A DNA stretch of 64,000 bases from Ralstonia sp. TCR112 (GTDB taxonomy: Bacteria; Pseudomonadota; Gammaproteobacteria; Burkholderiales; Burkholderiaceae): the NCBI RefSeq assembly GCF_007997035.1, contig NZ_VOSS01000076.1:41376-105375 (forward strand). The letters are read 5' to 3'. The first letter of the stretch is position 1. Every line of letters begins with the position of its first letter. Of the stretch, positions 7,052 through 16,143 are shown one piece after another. The position numbers were made by a program, and so were the translations under genes. The notes under the pieces were generated by a model that saw only the letters and a list, made by a program, of their open reading frames with translations, ran no database searches and was not told the DNA's origin.

Positions 7052-7702
7052 ATGCGGTTCAAAGATCGATTGGATGCAGCGCGCATGCTGGCACAGGCGC
7101 TGGAGCAGTACAGGGGCGTGCATCCCTTGGTATTGGCCATCCCCAGGGGCGCGGTTCCCATGGGCGCTCTCATCGCAACCGCACTTGGAGGTCAGCTCGA
7201 TGTGGTGCTGGTCCGCAAGCTGGGCGCGCCATTCAACCCGGAACTGGCAGTGGGGTCCGTCGAAGAAGGCGGCTGGACCTACACCGCACCCTATGCAAGA
7301 CGCATTGGCGCAGACACCACATACCTCGCACAGGAAAGCGCCGAACAGATGGATGTCATCCGCCGACGCCGTGCGCTCTATACCCCGAACCGCGGTCCGT
7401 ATGACGTAGAAGGACGCGTCGTGATCGTGGTCGACGATGGGCTGGCAACCGGGGCATCAATGAAGGCAGCACTCCACGCCATACGCCAGCGCCATCCGCA
7501 ACGCCTCATCTGCGCCGTTCCTGTGGCGGCACCGGACAGCCTGGAAGACATCCGCCCCCTCGCCGATGAAGTGATCTGCCTCTACGCGCCGCAGGGCTTC
7601 CGCGCGGTCGGCATGTATTACGCCGATTTTCCTCAAGTGGAAGACGCTGAAGTGCGTGCTGCGTTGGGCGCTGCCCCGCAAACCGAGCGCCAGGCGGGCT
7701 GA
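7052..7702 (+). CDS. Phosphoribosyltransferase family protein
   Basis: A 216-residue type I PRTase. The PRPP-binding signature VVIVVDDGLATGAS (two acidic residues followed by TGAS) is at about 125-138, and LAIPRGAVPMGA at the N-terminus is the family's PPi loop region. The hood domain is not recognisable, so the base or substrate cannot be named. ATG at 7052 has GAGGTAG just upstream; a longer frame opens at 6947 but overlaps the hydrolase. It is co-transcribed with the hydrolase and ends 10 bp from the convergent mgtA gene. Confidence 0.82.
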   Translation: MRFKDRLDAARMLAQALEQYRGVHPLVLAIPRGAVPMGALIATALGGQLDVVLVRKLGAPFNPELAVGSVEEGGWTYTAPYARRIGADTTYLAQESAEQMDVIRRRRALYTPNRGPYDVEGRVVIVVDDGLATGASMKAALHAIRQRHPQRLICAVPVAAPDSLEDIRPLADEVICLYAPQGFRAVGMYYADFPQVEDAEVRAALGAAPQTERQAG

Positions 7703-7712
7703 CACGCCCGGC

Positions 7713-10343
7713 TCAATCAAGACCGTACCTGCGCACGTACCACGCTTTCATCATGTAGGCGCACACGCCGTAGACCAGCACGATCGCCACCAGACAGGGC
7801 CAGTAGGCAAGCGGCAGCGGCACAAAACCGAACAGTGCGCCGACTGGCGTCAACGGCATGGCAACGCCCACGCACGCAATGGCTAGGCTCGTCAGCACCA
7901 GCGCGGTACTTGCCCGGCTTTGCACGAAGGGCACCTTGCCCGTGCGAATGATATGGATGATGAGTGTCTGCGTAAGCAGCGACTCAACAAACCACCCCGA
8001 CTGGAAAAGCGCCGGACTCCCCCACGCGTGAAACACCCCCAGCAGCAGCGCATACGTTGCAAAGTCAAACAGCGAACTGACAGGGCCCATGCACAGCATG
8101 AACTTCAGGATGCTGCCGATCTCCCACCGCCGCGGCTTGACGAGGTAGTCGTCGTCCACGTTGTCAGTCGGGATGGCGGTTTGCGAGAAGTCGTATAGCA
8201 GGTTGTTGAGCAACACCTGCACGGGTGCCATCGGCAGAAAAGGCAGAAACAGGCTGGCGCCCAGTACGCTGAACATGTTTCCAAAGTTCGAGCTGGCGCC
8301 CATCTTGATGTACTTGACGATGTTGCCGAATACCTTGCGCCCTTCCGTCACGCCCTCCCCCAGCACCGCCAGGCTTTTCTCCAACAGGATGATGTCGGCG
8401 GACTCCTTGGCAATGTCGACCGCGCTGTCCACGGAGATGCCGACATCGGCGGCCTTGAGCGCCGGCCCGTCATTGATGCCGTCACCCATGAAGCCCACGA
8501 CGTGGCCCCTGCGGTGCAGCGCCTCGACAATGGCCGCCTTCTGCGCGGGCGACACCTTGGCAAACACGGATGCGCGCTCTGCCACGTCGGCCATCTGCTC
8601 CGGCGACATGCCGGCCAGCTCGGTCCCGAGCACGACAGGCTCCACGGCCAGCCCGACCTCGCGACAGACCTTGCGCGCAACAATGGCGTTGTCCCCCGTC
8701 AGGATCTTGACCGCCACACCGCTGGCCTTCAACGCGGCAATGGCGGGCGCGGCCGTATCGCGCGGCGGGTCGAGAAAGGCGATATACCCCAGCAACGTCA
8801 ACCCGGACTCGTCCGCCACGGCGTACTGGCTTTGCTCGGGCGGCATCTCCTTGTAGGCAACGGCCACGACACGGAAACCATCGGCGTTCAGGTTCTCGGC
8901 CAATTGCCGCGTAGCTTCGAGATGGCTCGCCTCCAACGGCCCAGCCTCGTCTCCGCTCACGTAACGCGCACTGGCGGCCAGCACTTCTTCCACCGCGCCT
9001 TTGCAGATCAATACGTGCGTGCCGTCTTCCTGCGCCAGCACCACCGACATGCGCCTGCGCTCGAAGTCAAACGGCAGCTCATCGATCTTCTGGAAACGCG
9101 CGTGCACGTCCAGGCGCTGCTCCAGCTCCACATGCTTGAGCACGGCCACGTCCAGCAGGTTCTTCAGGCCCGACTGATAAAAGCTGTTCAGGAACGCATA
9201 CTCCAGCACCTGGTCGGATTCTTCGCCGCGCAAGTCCAGGTGATGTTTGAGGATGATGCGGTCTTGCGTGAGCGTGCCGGTCTTGTCGGTGCAGAGCACG
9301 TCCATCGCCCCGAAATTCTGGATGGCATTGAGCCGCTTGACGATGACCTTCTTGCGCGACATGGCAATGGCGCCCTTGGCCAGATTGACCGTCACGATCA
9401 TCGGCAGCATCTCGGGCGTCAGGCCCACGGCTACGGCCACCGCAAACAAGAGTGCCTCGAACCAGTTGCCCTTCGTCAGCCCGTTGATGAGAAACACCGT
9501 GGGCGCCATCACCAGGATCAACGTCAGCATCAGCCACGTGAACCGCGTAATGCCGCGATCGAAGCTGGTCTGAACACGTTGCCCGGCAATCAGGTTGGCC
9601 ACATGGCCAAAGGCGGTCCGCTGGCCCGTGGTCAGGATCACGCCTTTGGCGTAGCCGCTCACCACGGCGCTGCCCATGAAGCACAGGTTGGCGCGATCGA
9701 AATCTGCCGCAGGGTGGCTGTCGGAAGGCTCCGCGTGTTTTTCCTGCGGCATGGCTTCGCCAGTCAGGGCCGACTGGTTGACGAACACATCCTTCGCGCT
9801 GAGCAGTCGCAAGTCGGCCGGGACCATGTCACCGGCGGAAAGCTGGACGATATCGCCGGGCACCAATTGCTCGATGGGGATTTCTTGGGTTGCTTCGACG
9901 CCGTCGGAACCGATGCGCCTGACCGTCGCTGTTGTGTGCACCATGCGGCGCAGTGCTTCCGCTGCGCGGTTCGAGCGATGTTCCTGCAGAAAGCCGAGCA
10001 CCACGCTCAGCACCACCATGACGGCAATCAGCACCGCCGCCCGGACATCGCCCAGCACCGCGGAGACGCCCGCCAGCGAGATCAGCAGCAAGTTCAGCGG
10101 ATTGACGGAGCGGCGAGCCAACTCGACCAGCACAGCCTCGTGATGGCCGTTGGCCACGCGGTTGGGCCCGTATTCACGCAGGCGCTGTGCGGCGGCGTCC
10201 TGTGTCAGGCCGTGCGCCTGGGTATGGAGCCGATCCAGCACGTCTTGCGGGGCAAGCGCTGACCACGTAGAGAGATCGTCGGCGGCGGGTGAATGCACGG
10301 GCAGCACATCGGGCAGCACTTGCCAGCCTGGTTGACCGCGCAT
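7713..10343 (-). CDS. mgtA: Magnesium-translocating P-type ATPase
   Basis: An 876-residue P3B-type ATPase that imports Mg2+ across the inner membrane. Visible motifs: actuator LTGEAMP, phosphorylation loop CTDKTGTLT with the aspartyl-phosphate at about Asp353, nucleotide domain ICKGAVEEV, and hinge MGDGINDGPAL. About ten membrane segments are grouped as expected, including the cation-site helix VGLTPEMLP. Length and order match MgtA/MgtB. A strong AAGGAGAT ribosome site lies before the ATG. The 248-bp upstream gap holds no convincing Fnr box, and I could not recognise an mgtA leader RNA. In the Burkholderia low-oxygen locus a cation ATPase of this kind is also present. Confidence 0.9.
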   Translation of the reverse strand: MRGQPGWQVLPDVLPVHSPAADDLSTWSALAPQDVLDRLHTQAHGLTQDAAAQRLREYGPNRVANGHHEAVLVELARRSVNPLNLLLISLAGVSAVLGDVRAAVLIAVMVVLSVVLGFLQEHRSNRAAEALRRMVHTTATVRRIGSDGVEATQEIPIEQLVPGDIVQLSAGDMVPADLRLLSAKDVFVNQSALTGEAMPQEKHAEPSDSHPAADFDRANLCFMGSAVVSGYAKGVILTTGQRTAFGHVANLIAGQRVQTSFDRGITRFTWLMLTLILVMAPTVFLINGLTKGNWFEALLFAVAVAVGLTPEMLPMIVTVNLAKGAIAMSRKKVIVKRLNAIQNFGAMDVLCTDKTGTLTQDRIILKHHLDLRGEESDQVLEYAFLNSFYQSGLKNLLDVAVLKHVELEQRLDVHARFQKIDELPFDFERRRMSVVLAQEDGTHVLICKGAVEEVLAASARYVSGDEAGPLEASHLEATRQLAENLNADGFRVVAVAYKEMPPEQSQYAVADESGLTLLGYIAFLDPPRDTAAPAIAALKASGVAVKILTGDNAIVARKVCREVGLAVEPVVLGTELAGMSPEQMADVAERASVFAKVSPAQKAAIVEALHRRGHVVGFMGDGINDGPALKAADVGISVDSAVDIAKESADIILLEKSLAVLGEGVTEGRKVFGNIVKYIKMGASSNFGNMFSVLGASLFLPFLPMAPVQVLLNNLLYDFSQTAIPTDNVDDDYLVKPRRWEIGSILKFMLCMGPVSSLFDFATYALLLGVFHAWGSPALFQSGWFVESLLTQTLIIHIIRTGKVPFVQSRASTALVLTSLAIACVGVAMPLTPVGALFGFVPLPLAYWPCLVAIVLVYGVCAYMMKAWYVRRYGLD

Positions 10344-10591
10344 CGCTAATCTCCTTGCGCCCAGGTGTATGCGCGGCGAGCTGCGACCCTCGCATCATCG
10401 GCCGGCCCCACGACCACCCGCTTGCGTTTCAGAATGGCTTGCACATGGCTCCCGTTTGGCCATGCACGGCAGACAGGGGCGCGCCCCCGGGGTGAAATCA
10501 ACCAGCCGATGCATGTGCATCAACGATAGCGATTCGGGGCTGGCGGCCCTTGATGTGTCGCAAGGCCGCGCCGAGTCCCGCAGGAAATGCG

Positions 10592-11239
10592 CTACAGCGT
10601 GTCGTCGTCCGAGAACAAGCGATGACGTATTGCGTAACGCACAAGGGCGGCTTCGCTGGAGAGCTGCAGTTTGTCCATCAACCGCATCTTGTAGGTGCTG
10701 ACCGTCTTGGCGCTCACACACAGGCTGGTGGCGATCTCGGTCAGAGGCTCGCCCCGCACCAGGCGGCGATAGACCTCCATCTCGCGGTCGGACAGGCGCG
10801 TGTGGGCCGCCTCTTCACTGGGCTCGCCCAGGCTGTGCGCGAGCTTCTCCGCCATGGGCGGACTGACATAGGTGCCGCCGTTCGCCACCTTCTGCAGCGC
10901 GGTGACGAGTTCGGTCGCCGCGCTTTCCTTCGTCAGGTAGCCGGCGGCCCCGGCACGAAAAGCCCGCGCCACGTACTGTTCTTCCGCGTGCATGGTCAAC
11001 ACCAGCACACGCACCCTGGGGTGATCGTCATGCAACTGACGAAGCAGCTCGAGCCCGCTGCGCCCCGGCATGGAAAGATCGAGCACGAGCACCTGCGGTT
11101 GATGGTCGCGCACCAGTTGCACGACCTGCGTGCCGTCGGAGGCTTCGCATGCGACTTCAAAATCTCCAGCGCGCTCCAAGATATGACGCACGCCATCGCG
11201 CATCACGGCATGATCGTCGGCGATCATCACGCGAATCAT
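10592..11239 (-). CDS. NarL/FixJ-family response regulator
   Basis: A 215-residue regulator. The receiver domain (residues 1-120) has the acidic pocket ADD at 7-9, phospho-acceptor Asp54 in LVLDLSMPG, and Lys in LTKES. A LuxR-type helix-turn-helix (about 150-205) carries LSDREMEVYRRLVRG and IATSLCVSAKTVSTYKMRLM. Its ATG overlaps the stop of the sensor kinase gene by 4 nt, so the pair is translationally coupled. The system may control neighbouring stress genes. Because the partner kinase is frameshifted, the regulator may be orphaned in this sequence. Confidence 0.88.
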   Translation of the reverse strand: MIRVMIADDHAVMRDGVRHILERAGDFEVACEASDGTQVVQLVRDHQPQVLVLDLSMPGRSGLELLRQLHDDHPRVRVLVLTMHAEEQYVARAFRAGAAGYLTKESAATELVTALQKVANGGTYVSPPMAEKLAHSLGEPSEEAAHTRLSDREMEVYRRLVRGEPLTEIATSLCVSAKTVSTYKMRLMDKLQLSSEAALVRYAIRHRLFSDDDTL

Positions 11240-12581
11240 GTCCGCGCCTCCTCAGTGGTTTCGTGCACGGCCGGAAAACTTACGTTCAAGCGGAAGCCGC
11301 CGCCTGGCGAGTGTGTGATCGTCGCTTGCCCGCCAAGTAGCCGGGCGCGCTCGCGAATGCCAAGCAACCCCAGCGGCTTGCGCTCCCCCGCCGCGGGAGG
11401 TGCGCCGCTCCAGCCATGTCCATTGTCTTGAATGGACAGTTCCCACACGCCATCCTGCTGCGAGAACTCGATCTCGACGCGCGTTGCGTCGGCATGGCGC
11501 ACGACATTGTTGAGTGCCTCCTGCACGATCCGGAAGACCGAGATGGCGGCGCGCTCGTTCATCGCCAGCTCTTGGGCACGCACGGTGACGACCAGCCCAA
11601 AGCGCTGCGAAAATTCTTGGCCAACCATTCGATGGACGGCACAAGCCCCAGCTCGTCGAGCAACGGCGGTCGAAGATCGGCCGAGATCTGCCGCACGGCG
11701 GCGATCGTCTCGTCGATCACGTGTTGCATTGCCTGGGTCTGGTCGATCAGCGTCTTGTCGCTCCGTGCCGCCTGCAGATCGGCCGCCAGCAGAGAAATGT
11801 CCATCTTGAGCGCGCTCAGACGTTGGCCAAGATCGTCGTGCAGTTCTCGGGCGATGCGGTGCCGCTCCTCCTCGCGCGTGGACAGGATGCTGTCCGACAG
11901 ATGCTGGAGTTCTTCCTGCGAGCGCCGCAGCGCCGCTTCCGCGCGGACGCGCTCCGTGGTGTCGCGCAGCATCACCGTGAAGAGCTTGCCGCCGTTGACT
12001 TCGATCTGTGAAATCGATGCTTCGATCGGAAACTCGCGCCCATCGGTATGCAGAGCAAACAGAGGGCGCTGCTTGCCCATCTGCCGCTCCGATACGCCCG
12101 TCACGCCGAAGCGCCGCACATGCGCTTCGTGTGCGCCGCGAAACCGCTCGGGAATAAAGTCCGACAGCGGACGGCCGATGGCGTGGCGCGCGGGGCATCC
12201 GAACAGTGTCTCCGCCATGGGATTGAAGAGCACGATGCGCTGAGCGTCATCGACCGAAATGATGGCTTCCATGGACGAGCGGATGATGCCGGCCAGCCGG
12301 GCTTCGCTCTTTTCCAGGTATGTCAGATCCCGCGCGACGGCCGCGCGCAGCTTCCGGAGCCGCAGCCAATAGAACACCAGTGCGACAACCGCAGCGATAC
12401 TTGCCGAGGCCAGCAAAATGAACGGAGCATCGCCGGCCCGGAGTGCGAACGCCAACCGAGCCACCGTTGCAGCCAGCAGCAAAACGGCCAGCACCCCCAC
12501 CACAAGTTCGGCTGAGGTGGATTGCAACTGCAATAGTCGCCTGTGCGTTGCCTTCGAAGATGGAGTGTCTTGGTCCGCCAC
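11236..12581 (-). pseudogene. PAS sensor histidine kinase, NarX-like, interrupted by a frameshift
   Basis: The gene is open in one frame from a GTG at 12581 to about codon 325, and continues in the next frame to the stop at 11236. Frame 1 has two membrane helices (about 27-70), a PAS domain (about 95-210) and a HisKA_3 block with the phospho-His in ARELHDDLGQ (His248). Frame 2 carries the ATPase domain: VFRIVQEALNNVVRHADA, DNGHGWSG and GLLGIRERA. The join is at AAAA, 11610-11613; one extra base there would restore WLAKNF-SQRFGLVV and a 448-residue kinase. As written, the protein has lost its kinase ATPase. A homopolymer sequencing error is possible. No strong RBS is visible before the GTG. 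Confidence 0.8.
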
Positions 12582-12878
12582 CGGGCACCAAAAAAGGGCT
12601 GGAATGCAGACAACATAGCTTATTCCGGGGGCGGCAGATACCGGCTGTGTGATGGAGGCGCCCCCCGGGAAACCCTGTCACGGCCTGTCAGGAAACCCTG
12701 ACAAGAGCGCAGCGCACGCCGACGCGCATCTCAGCGCTGCCTGATTTCGCGCAAACGCGGCGCCTCCCATACTTCTACTCACGGACATCAGGCCTTGATG
12801 GAGGGCTGTGACCGGATACCCACCACCTCTCGGAGGATGTGTGGTTCAAACACAACAACCGCCTTCCGGAGCCGCCCC
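12582..12878. other. Divergent intergenic region between sensor kinase and fnr
   Basis: About 300 bp with no gene. It holds an inverted repeat TGTCAGG-AAAC-CCTGACA at 12686-12703 and a poor Fnr-like match CTGAT-ttcg-CGCAA at 12741-12754 that has no properly spaced -10. CATACT at 12769-12774 is a possible -10 for fnr. Promoters for both divergent units must lie here, but I cannot place them firmly. Confidence 0.4.
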
Positions 12879-13679
12879 ATGATTCCGCGCACGATAGAGT
12901 CGCCCACGCCCGTCGAAACCCGCCACCCCGCTGCCCTTCCCCAGCTCCGGCTCGTCCGTGACGCAACACAGGCCCGCCAGACAACGCCGCTGATCCCGAG
13001 CAGCCAGTGCGCCAATTGCATGATGCACTGGGCCTGCATCGCCAGCGCTGTACCGACCGCACAACGCGAACAGCTGGATCAGATGGTGCACACCTGGCGC
13101 AAGATCCCCAAGGGCGAAGCACTGTTCCGCGCGGGTGACAGCTTCCACGCGCTCTATTCCATCCGCTCGGGTTCGTTCAAGACCGTGCTTTCGCACCCCA
13201 ACGGCGCAAACCACGTCAGCGGCTTCCAGCTGCCCGGCGAAACGCTCGGCCTCGACGGCATCGCCACTGATCGCCACAGCTGCGATGCGATTGCACTGGA
13301 AGACAGCACGGTTTGCTCCATGCCGTTCCATTGCATTGAGGACCTGTGCCAGGACATCCGCCCGCTGCAGCATCGCCTTCACCAATTGATGGCCGAAGAG
13401 ATCGTGCGCGGGTCGGGGCTCATGCTGCTGCTCGCCGGGCTGAGTGCCGAAGCGCGCGTGGCGACCTTCCTGCTGAACCTCTCCTCGCGCATGCAAGACC
13501 GCGGCTACTCGGCCTCCAGCTTCACGCTGCGCATGACCCGCGAAGAAATCGGCAGCTACCTTGGCATGCAGCTCGAGACCGTCAGCCGTGCACTGTCGAG
13601 GTTCCAGCGCGAAGGCTGGATCGTTGTGAGCGGCAAGAACATCGAACTGACCGACAGGGCCGCACTGACCGAGCTTTGA
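12879..13679 (+). CDS. fnr: Fnr-type oxygen-sensing transcription regulator
   Basis: A 266-residue CRP/FNR regulator. Cys44, Cys47 and Cys53 (CANCMMHWAC) have the C-x2-C-x5-C spacing of E. coli FNR Cys20/23/29, and Cys146 in STVCSMPF lies 93 residues after Cys53, exactly as FNR Cys122 does. All four [4Fe-4S] ligands are therefore present. The recognition helix LETVSRALSRFQREG keeps the Glu-x2-Ser-Arg that reads TTGAT-N4-ATCAA. ATG at 12879 is chosen because CCGGAG precedes it and the shorter N-terminus fits the family; a frame upstream to 12795 is unlikely. Matching boxes occur at 330, 1099, 17606, 17653 and 17745, so it probably activates this block in low oxygen. It could also be called Anr. 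Confidence 0.9.
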   Translation: MIPRTIESPTPVETRHPAALPQLRLVRDATQARQTTPLIPSSQCANCMMHWACIASAVPTAQREQLDQMVHTWRKIPKGEALFRAGDSFHALYSIRSGSFKTVLSHPNGANHVSGFQLPGETLGLDGIATDRHSCDAIALEDSTVCSMPFHCIEDLCQDIRPLQHRLHQLMAEEIVRGSGLMLLLAGLSAEARVATFLLNLSSRMQDRGYSASSFTLRMTREEIGSYLGMQLETVSRALSRFQREGWIVVSGKNIELTDRAALTEL

Positions 13680-13703
13680 TCGCTCGGCTCGCCCCCATAA
13701 AAG

Positions 13704-13742
13704 AACGCCGCCCCCCTTTTTTCAGGTTGGGCGGCGTTTCTG
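13704..13742. terminator. Bidirectional rho-independent terminator between fnr and BON gene
   Basis: Perfect 10-bp stem AACGCCGCCC (13704-13713) with GGGCGGCGTT (13729-13738) and a 15-nt loop. T-rich sequence follows in both directions (TTTCTGCTT on plus; TTCTTTTAT on minus), suited to ending both convergent transcripts. Confidence 0.7.
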
Positions 13743-13791
13743 CTTCCCCCGCGTTTCCCCGCTTGGCTTCCCCGCCTTGTTTCTGCCCTCA

Positions 13792-14439
13792 CTACGGCGC
13801 GATCTGGAGATGATCGATGACTTCCGTCACGCCAGGTGCGGACCATGCCGCGCCCTTGGCCGCCCGCCGCTCGGATGCGGAACCGATGTGGCCGCTGAGC
13901 GTGACCGTCCCGCCCTGAACAGAGACCTGGATATGGTCAGCTTCCCGCGCGGCATGCCGCTTGAGCGCCGCACCGATCTGCTCGGCAACATTGGCCGGCG
14001 CCACGCGCGCTTTGATCCGCAAGCGGTTGATCAAGCCCGCCACACCGCGCAATGACCCCACCGCATGCGCTGCCTGTTCGCTCTGGTAGGGCCAGTCGAC
14101 CTCCCCGGAGAGCGTCACCCAGCCGTTTTCGACCAGCACCTCGATGCGATTGGACGGCAAGGTCACCTGCCATTCAAGCGCGGCACGGGCTGCCTGCGCG
14201 ACGTCCGCGTCCGTGTGCGCGCCCGGCAGGCGGACTTCAATTTTTTGCACAACACCGCGCACGCCGCCAACACGCTCGGCGGCATGCTCGGCAGCGAGTT
14301 TCTCCATGTAGCTGCGGACGTGGCCGGTCAGTGTCACCACGCCGTTTTCCACTTCCACGCCAATCGCTGCGGCATCCACCGCGGGCTCCCAAAGCAGTTC
14401 GTCGTTGACGTCCTGCTTGATACCCAGATCGCTTTTCAT
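13792..14439 (-). CDS. Triple BON-domain protein
   Basis: A 215-residue protein with three BON domains (about 3-70, 75-143, 148-215), each with the strand-turn VxNGWVTLSGEV or QGGTVTLSGHI and a following helix, and VRGV...I at the end. BON domains bind membranes or phospholipids and are often in the periplasm, but this protein lacks a signal peptide, as do related cytoplasmic stress BON proteins of Burkholderiales. It begins with MKSDLGIKQDVNDEL and is paralogous to the 15456-16109 gene. It is the last gene of the six-gene minus-strand operon (17524 to 13792), 30 nt after the TraR/DksA gene. Confidence 0.85.
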   Translation of the reverse strand: MKSDLGIKQDVNDELLWEPAVDAAAIGVEVENGVVTLTGHVRSYMEKLAAEHAAERVGGVRGVVQKIEVRLPGAHTDADVAQAARAALEWQVTLPSNRIEVLVENGWVTLSGEVDWPYQSEQAAHAVGSLRGVAGLINRLRIKARVAPANVAEQIGAALKRHAAREADHIQVSVQGGTVTLSGHIGSASERRAAKGAAWSAPGVTEVIDHLQIAP

Positions 14440-14469
14440 ACCTCGCTCCTGCTAGATAGCGTCGCCTTG

Positions 14470-14832
14470 CTACGCCCACCGGCGCTCGCGCGCGGTTTGG
14501 CATGGCAGACAGCGCATGGCAGTCGGCTGGGCTTGCAGGCGTAAAAACGGAATCGCCTCGCCACAATCGACGCAGATGCCGTAGCTGTGCTGCTGCATGC
14601 GCTCGCGTGCAGCGTCCAGTTGCTCCAGCTCGCTGCGATATCGGGCGAGCATGACGTCGTTCGTTTGCTCTCCTGCCTCTTCATCGGCAAGATCCGCGTT
14701 TTCGAACGGCGCCTCACGCGGCAACGGCACCGCGGATGCCCCCAGTGCGGACAACTGACGCTGCACGCGTGCGTCCTGTTCGTCGAGCAAGCTCCTCAGC
14801 CGTTCCCATTGCGCCTCGGTAAAGCGGCTCAT
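14470..14832 (-). CDS. TraR/DksA-family zinc-finger protein
   Basis: A 120-residue protein. An N-terminal coiled-coil-like helix pair (SRFTEAQWERLRSLLDEQDA) is followed by a C4 zinc finger CVDCGEAIPFLRLQAQPTAM and CLPC. This matches the TraR/DksA family, which enters the RNA polymerase secondary channel and alters stringent-type transcription. The tip acidic pair of true DksA is not obvious, so activity on polymerase is inferred only. AAGGAGAC precedes the ATG at 14832; an upstream frame to 14931 lacks support. It lies between the flavodoxin and BON genes in one operon. Confidence 0.8.
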   Translation of the reverse strand: MSRFTEAQWERLRSLLDEQDARVQRQLSALGASAVPLPREAPFENADLADEEAGEQTNDVMLARYRSELEQLDAARERMQQHSYGICVDCGEAIPFLRLQAQPTAMRCLPCQTARERRWA

Positions 14833-14879
14833 GCCAAGTCTCCTTCGATTGATCCAATGTCCGAGCGGTGTGTTGAAGG

Positions 14880-15410
14880 TCAGGCTTCCGTTGGCGAGAG
14901 CCAAGCGGGGCGTTGCCTCGACTGCTCCCACCGGCCGGCGGTCTTCACCTGATCGATGAAGCCCGCCATCTCCTCCTGCGACAACCCGCTGAGCACGTCG
15001 CGCTGGAACAGCGCCAGCACGGGCGCAGGAATGGTCGCGGTGATCCGCATGATCTCTTCGACTGCACGGAAGGCCCCGCGCGCTGCCATGACGCAGATCA
15101 CGGACAGGTGCGTGGACCCTGGCAACTGGTCGGCCAGGAAGTCCCGCATGGGCGAAGCTAGGTGGCCCATCCAGATGGGGGCAATCACGACGACATGCTC
15201 GACTTCATCGAGCGGCGGGCCTTCATAGCGGTACTTCGCGCGGGCATGGAACACGGTTTCGATGACGCAGCGCGCATCCCCGAGGAAACCGGCGCGGGGA
15301 TGCTCGTCCGTCACCTCGGCAAGCTGCCATCCGCTCTGCGCAGCCATCTGCTCGGCCACCTGACGTGCCGTACCGGTACGCGAGTAGTACACGATCAGCT
15401 TCTTTTCCAT
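14880..15410 (-). CDS. Flavodoxin family protein
   Basis: A 176-residue protein with the FMN phosphate loop YYSRTGTARQVAE at residues 8-20 and a second FMN loop near APIWMGHLASPMRDFLAD, typical of flavodoxin or protoporphyrinogen-oxidase-like (HemG-type) folds. It is probably a cytoplasmic electron carrier or oxidoreductase. ATG at 15410 (MEKKLIVYY) is chosen as GGAG lies 6 nt before it. Genes for two BON proteins flank the flavodoxin/TraR pair, all on one strand with gaps of 30-50 nt. Confidence 0.82.
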   Translation of the reverse strand: MEKKLIVYYSRTGTARQVAEQMAAQSGWQLAEVTDEHPRAGFLGDARCVIETVFHARAKYRYEGPPLDEVEHVVVIAPIWMGHLASPMRDFLADQLPGSTHLSVICVMAARGAFRAVEEIMRITATIPAPVLALFQRDVLSGLSQEEMAGFIDQVKTAGRWEQSRQRPAWLSPTEA

Positions 15411-15455
15411 CTCGGACTCCAAAGATTTCGAAAGCAGTGGAACAGCGGATTGCTT

Positions 15456-16109
15456 CTAGGAACCTACCCACATGCGGTCGACGACGGCACGCACGCCTGG
15501 CGCATCCCATGCAGCCTCGCGGGCCGCACGGCACTCGTTGAGGTTGCGCAGCGGCCCGTACAGCGTGACCGTCCCGTCCGTCACGGAAACATTCAGGCGC
15601 GAGGCGTCCACCGCAGCCAGGCGTTGCAGTGCCTTTGCGATGCGATCGCTCAGATCGGCCGGCCCGGAGGCGGCGCGCAATGTCAGCGCATTGGCGACAG
15701 ACTTCACGCCGCGCACCCTGCGCACCGTGTCCAACGCCGCACGGCGCTGGAAGTCCTGGTCGACTTCACCGCGCAGCGTCACGGCGCCCTCTTCGACGCT
15801 AATGCGGATGGCATCCGCCGGCACGGATACATTCCAGTGCAACGCGCTGCTGATTGCCTGCGCAATGTCTTCATCGGGGCGCACCATATCCGCCGGCATC
15901 CGTACATCCACATGGATGACAAGCGCGGTCACGCCGGCAACGCGCCGGATCGCCTCTTCCGCGGCATGCTTGTCGGCGAACGTGTCGACGCGGCCGGAGA
16001 GCGTGACGACGCCGTCCTTGGCCTGAACCGCAAAGCGACTGGCATCCACCGCCGGATCCCATTGCAGTTCTTCTTCGACATCGTGCTTGAGCTGGATATC
16101 GTTCTTCAT
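15456..16109 (-). CDS. Triple BON-domain protein (paralogue)
   Basis: 217 residues, three BON domains, starting MKNDIQLKHDVEEELQWDPAVDAS. Repeated features: DGVVTLSGRVD, EGAVTLRGEVD and DGTVTLYGPL, each followed by a helix and a VxGV segment. No signal peptide. The N-terminus and domain order match the protein at 13792-14439 closely, so the two arose by duplication. It lies 34 nt after the tandem universal stress gene. A role in envelope or osmotic stress is suggested by the family; the ligand is unknown. Confidence 0.85.
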   Translation of the reverse strand: MKNDIQLKHDVEEELQWDPAVDASRFAVQAKDGVVTLSGRVDTFADKHAAEEAIRRVAGVTALVIHVDVRMPADMVRPDEDIAQAISSALHWNVSVPADAIRISVEEGAVTLRGEVDQDFQRRAALDTVRRVRGVKSVANALTLRAASGPADLSDRIAKALQRLAAVDASRLNVSVTDGTVTLYGPLRNLNECRAAREAAWDAPGVRAVVDRMWVGS

Positions 16110-16143
16110 GGCGATCTCATCAGGTTCAGTCGCGGCCCAGGGC

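Noticed and set aside
8502..10262. A 586-codon plus-strand frame inside mgtA
   Set aside because: It is antisense to a P-type ATPase with all catalytic motifs; its translation is His/Gln/Arg rich with no recognisable domain.
10511..10524. Possible Fnr box upstream of mgtA
   Set aside because: On the minus strand TTGAT-GCAC-ATGCA keeps only one half-site and no -10 lies at the right spacing; the distance to the ATG is also long.
12741..12754. Possible Fnr autoregulation site before fnr
   Set aside because: CTGAT-ttcg-CGCAA matches 7 of 10 but no -10 lies at the spacing seen at the other sites; kept only as a remark on the intergenic region.
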